Of a stretch of DNA of 47,268 bases, positions 45,211 to 47,268 are shown piece after piece; position 1 is the stretch's first letter, and the number at the start of each line of letters is the position of its first letter. The position numbers and the translations under genes are program-made. Source of the stretch: Tubiluchus corallicola (taxonomy: Eukaryota; Priapulida; Priapulimorpha; Priapulimorphida; Tubiluchidae); assembly GCA_030141605.1 (NCBI GenBank), contig JAQGDQ010001323.1:1-47268 (forward strand), given 5' to 3'. The notes under the pieces were generated by a model, which worked only from the letters and a program-made list of their open reading frames with translations, was not told the DNA's origin and ran no database searches.

Positions 45211-45816
45211 ATATATATATAATAATCTTTATTTGCCATAAAAAATCGATATTCACAACTATAAAAGCATAAAAGAACATTGCAGCATGAGAATAAAATT
45301 CACACAACTGTTAAAGGCAAATGCGTCCAGTGCAAACTAAAAACTACTGTGCCAAAAATTTAAAACAAAATATACATTATAATGTTACACGGAAATTGTA
45401 ATAAACTATATACTATATATACGTACAATTTAAAATGGACGTGGGTAAATAAAATTTGCGGATGAATATATATTATCGTTTACGTATGTTGGGTTTTCAA
45501 AACGATTTAATGTATGTATTTTTAATTTTGATTTGAATTCGTCAAAAGACTTGATTTGTTTTAAATTTGATGGCAGGGTATTCCAAAGTTGAACTCCTTG
45601 TTTAGTGATAGAATTGTTGCCGTATTTGTTATTAGTGGGTATTTGTTTAATATTGTGTGTTCTTGGATTTAATGTTGGCTCCAAGAGGAGTGGAAGCTTA
45701 TTTTTCATGAAGGGCGTGTTAATATTGTTGATGTATTTATATAAAAACGGGATTGTGTAATGCATATATTGTGTAATAATATTCGCGTAAATTCGAATTA
45801 GAGTTCGAAGCGACAC
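45211..45816 (-). pseudogene. 5'-truncated LINE copy: reverse-transcriptase C-terminus and 3' tail
   Basis: The 128-residue minus-strand frame (45816-45430) reads GNNSITKQGVQLWNTLPSNL, FKSKLKIHTLNRFENPTY and NFIYPRPF then stop. It shares C-terminal motifs with the plus-strand fragment at 2405-2616, and the 3' UTR likewise ends GGCAAATAAAGAT, here followed by TATA repeats instead of ACT. It may have been an autonomous LINE family; only the tail is here. Confidence 0.82.
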
Positions 45817-46185
45817 GAATAGCTAAGTTGTCACGCGTGTTGGTGATTAACTTAAGTTAAGCATCACCAAAGCTGGTCAGTGGATGGATGAGCAAGTACT
45901 TGGTTCAGGACTCGCTCTGAGAAGTTTTTGGGTCATGCCTATTCTGGCTGTTTATCTTACAAAAGAATGGACATCTATTCTCTTAAAATGTGGCTTGCGA
46001 CATTGCTGTTCAGTGGCTCACGAAATCTCGTAGAATGTGGCTTGAGATATTGCTGCTTCGTGGCTCACGAAGTTCCAGTCTTGTCACATATATAGACATT
46101 GAGCAGTCCCAGCCACTGAGGTTTTTGTTTCCAACTTGCGTGGAATTCCGTAAAAGGTCATGTGATCAACTTCTATAATAAACCG
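45795..46185 (+). mobile_element. SINE-like element, copy 2
   Basis: It aligns with 10148-10480 from TTCGAAGCGA...ATAGCTAAGTTGTCAC through TTCTGGCTGTTTATCTT and CCCAGCCACTGAGG. The head has AAGTTAAGCATCACC and GGATGGATGA, resembling 5S rRNA internal elements. An internal 42-bp piece (AATGTGGCTTG...GTGGCTCACGAA) is duplicated at 45986-46071. Confidence 0.55.
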
Positions 46186-47268
46186 CGATGGTTTATGAAC
46201 ATTCTGCAAAAGTCACAGAGTCATGATCTAATTAATGATGTCGTTAATTGTCAGCTCATAAGCCTTTTCACAGTTTTGTTGTGCGCATGCGCAGTTGCTG
46301 TAGGTCAAGGGTTAAGTGTACCATAGCAACGCGTCGTAATGACAACCGTCATGTGACGTGCGGGTAAAGCAAAGGTGGCTACCGCATCAATTCAGTAACT
46401 TCATTGTTTCTGTGTATATGCATTAGTCTGTGTGATTTACTAGCAAGATCTTGCTTTGGAACAAGAGAAAATGAACTAAGTATGGTTCTAGCTAGCTGTT
46501 AAAACTGTTAGTATTACAATACTATGGGCTGCGAGGCGTTGTCAAGTGTATACAAATGCATTCTGGTACACTTGACTTTTGATTTTACATTTCACTATCA
46601 TCATCAATCGCTGGAAGTTTCACAAGGGGCATAAGGAATTTGCCCTAAAAATTTTCTAAATTGCCCTAATTTGAGAGGGACAATCACCTCTTGGCAGCCT
46701 ATGACAATTGCAATAGTAATAAATGCAAGAATTCCAAATTGTAATAACCTTTAGTAAAAAATCACGAGTCTAACGATGCACATCAAGTTCTGCTTGTGTT
46801 ATGAAGTATATTTCAGTTGCCTTTGTCCTTATGTTTCCGTTGTCGGATTTTCATTTTCAGTTCTTGTTTGATTTTTTATTATACACTTATTATTCTTGCG
46901 TATGAACTGTATTAATATGTTATATATAACACGTTATAAGCATATCAATTTAATGTCATTTGTAAGAATTAAATCCTAACTCTACAAGCAGTACTAACAC
47001 TAATACACTGCAGCACAGCGCTTTTAAAAATGTTCATCACTAACCAAAGGGCAGCTGACTAGATGACCAATTGGTCTTTCGCTGCAATTTCTTCACAATT
47101 TTTTTTAAATTAATTGTATTATAAGTGTATGTGTATTGCAAGATAAATAAAAAAAGGTTATGATTGTTACACAAGTCAAAAGTTTGCATTTTCACTAAAA
47201 AAACATTTTATTTGCGGCCAGTGAGCAGGCCTAATATATACGGGCACAGTAGGATATTCTTTTGCATT
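46186..47268. other. Intergenic, nothing recognised
   Basis: AT-rich sequence with a TGTGACGTGCG motif near 46354, a GTCAAGTGTA / TACACTTGAC inverted pair (46540-46577) and GATAAATAAAAAAAGG near 47143, which could be another LINE tail. No coding frame was supported. Confidence 0.5.

Overview
The window is animal nuclear DNA: AT-rich, with GT-AG introns, widely spaced genes, AATAAA signals and many transposon remnants. The proteins are metazoan and the intron-exon layout of the first gene fits an invertebrate, probably marine, but nothing in the sequence fixes the species. No prokaryotic operon, CRISPR array, rRNA gene or convincing functional tRNA gene is present.

Three protein genes are supported. 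(1) Positions 318-12663, plus strand: the 3' two thirds of a glycerol kinase gene (GK), as nine exons that join in phase; the first ~170 residues lie upstream of the window. (2) Positions 17984-21943, minus strand: a BAZ1A/ACF1-type chromatin-remodelling subunit whose 1319-residue coding region is one uninterrupted exon ending directly after a second PHD finger, with no bromodomain found. A good splice acceptor just upstream shows a spliced 5' UTR. (3) Positions 30564-42756, plus strand: a ZNF608/ZNF609 (Drosophila scribbler/brakeless) orthologue of five coding exons, 1447 residues, followed by a long 3' UTR with AATAAA signals near 45042 and 45143.

Most of the rest is repeats. Introns carry minisatellites with units of about 30, 45, 46, 54, 55 and 60 bp. 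Short inverted-repeat elements are common: three TTAA-flanked elements (9342-9891, 14561-15028, 16861-17378), a second family with 29-bp inverted ends (6056-6726, 42877-43530), three hAT-type elements with perfect 8-bp target duplications (34510-34923, 36663-37046, 37441-37903), and nested TACAGT-ended elements at 13264-14296. Decayed LINE reverse-transcriptase 3' ends lie at 2405-2778, 25380-26010, 29500-29860, 32983-33710 and 45211-45816. There is a SINE-like pair (10148-10480, 45795-46185) and a possible solo LTR (31638-31987).

The genes do not form a pathway. GK is metabolic, ACF1 positions nucleosomes, and the ZNF609-like protein is a transcriptional regulator. I did not find a new multi-gene system. 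The points most worth checking are the single-exon ACF1 without a bromodomain, the CRE palindrome carried by a mobile-element family, the LINE tail that became a 390-bp (ACT)n array, and repeat arrays that place many GTAAGT motifs inside introns.
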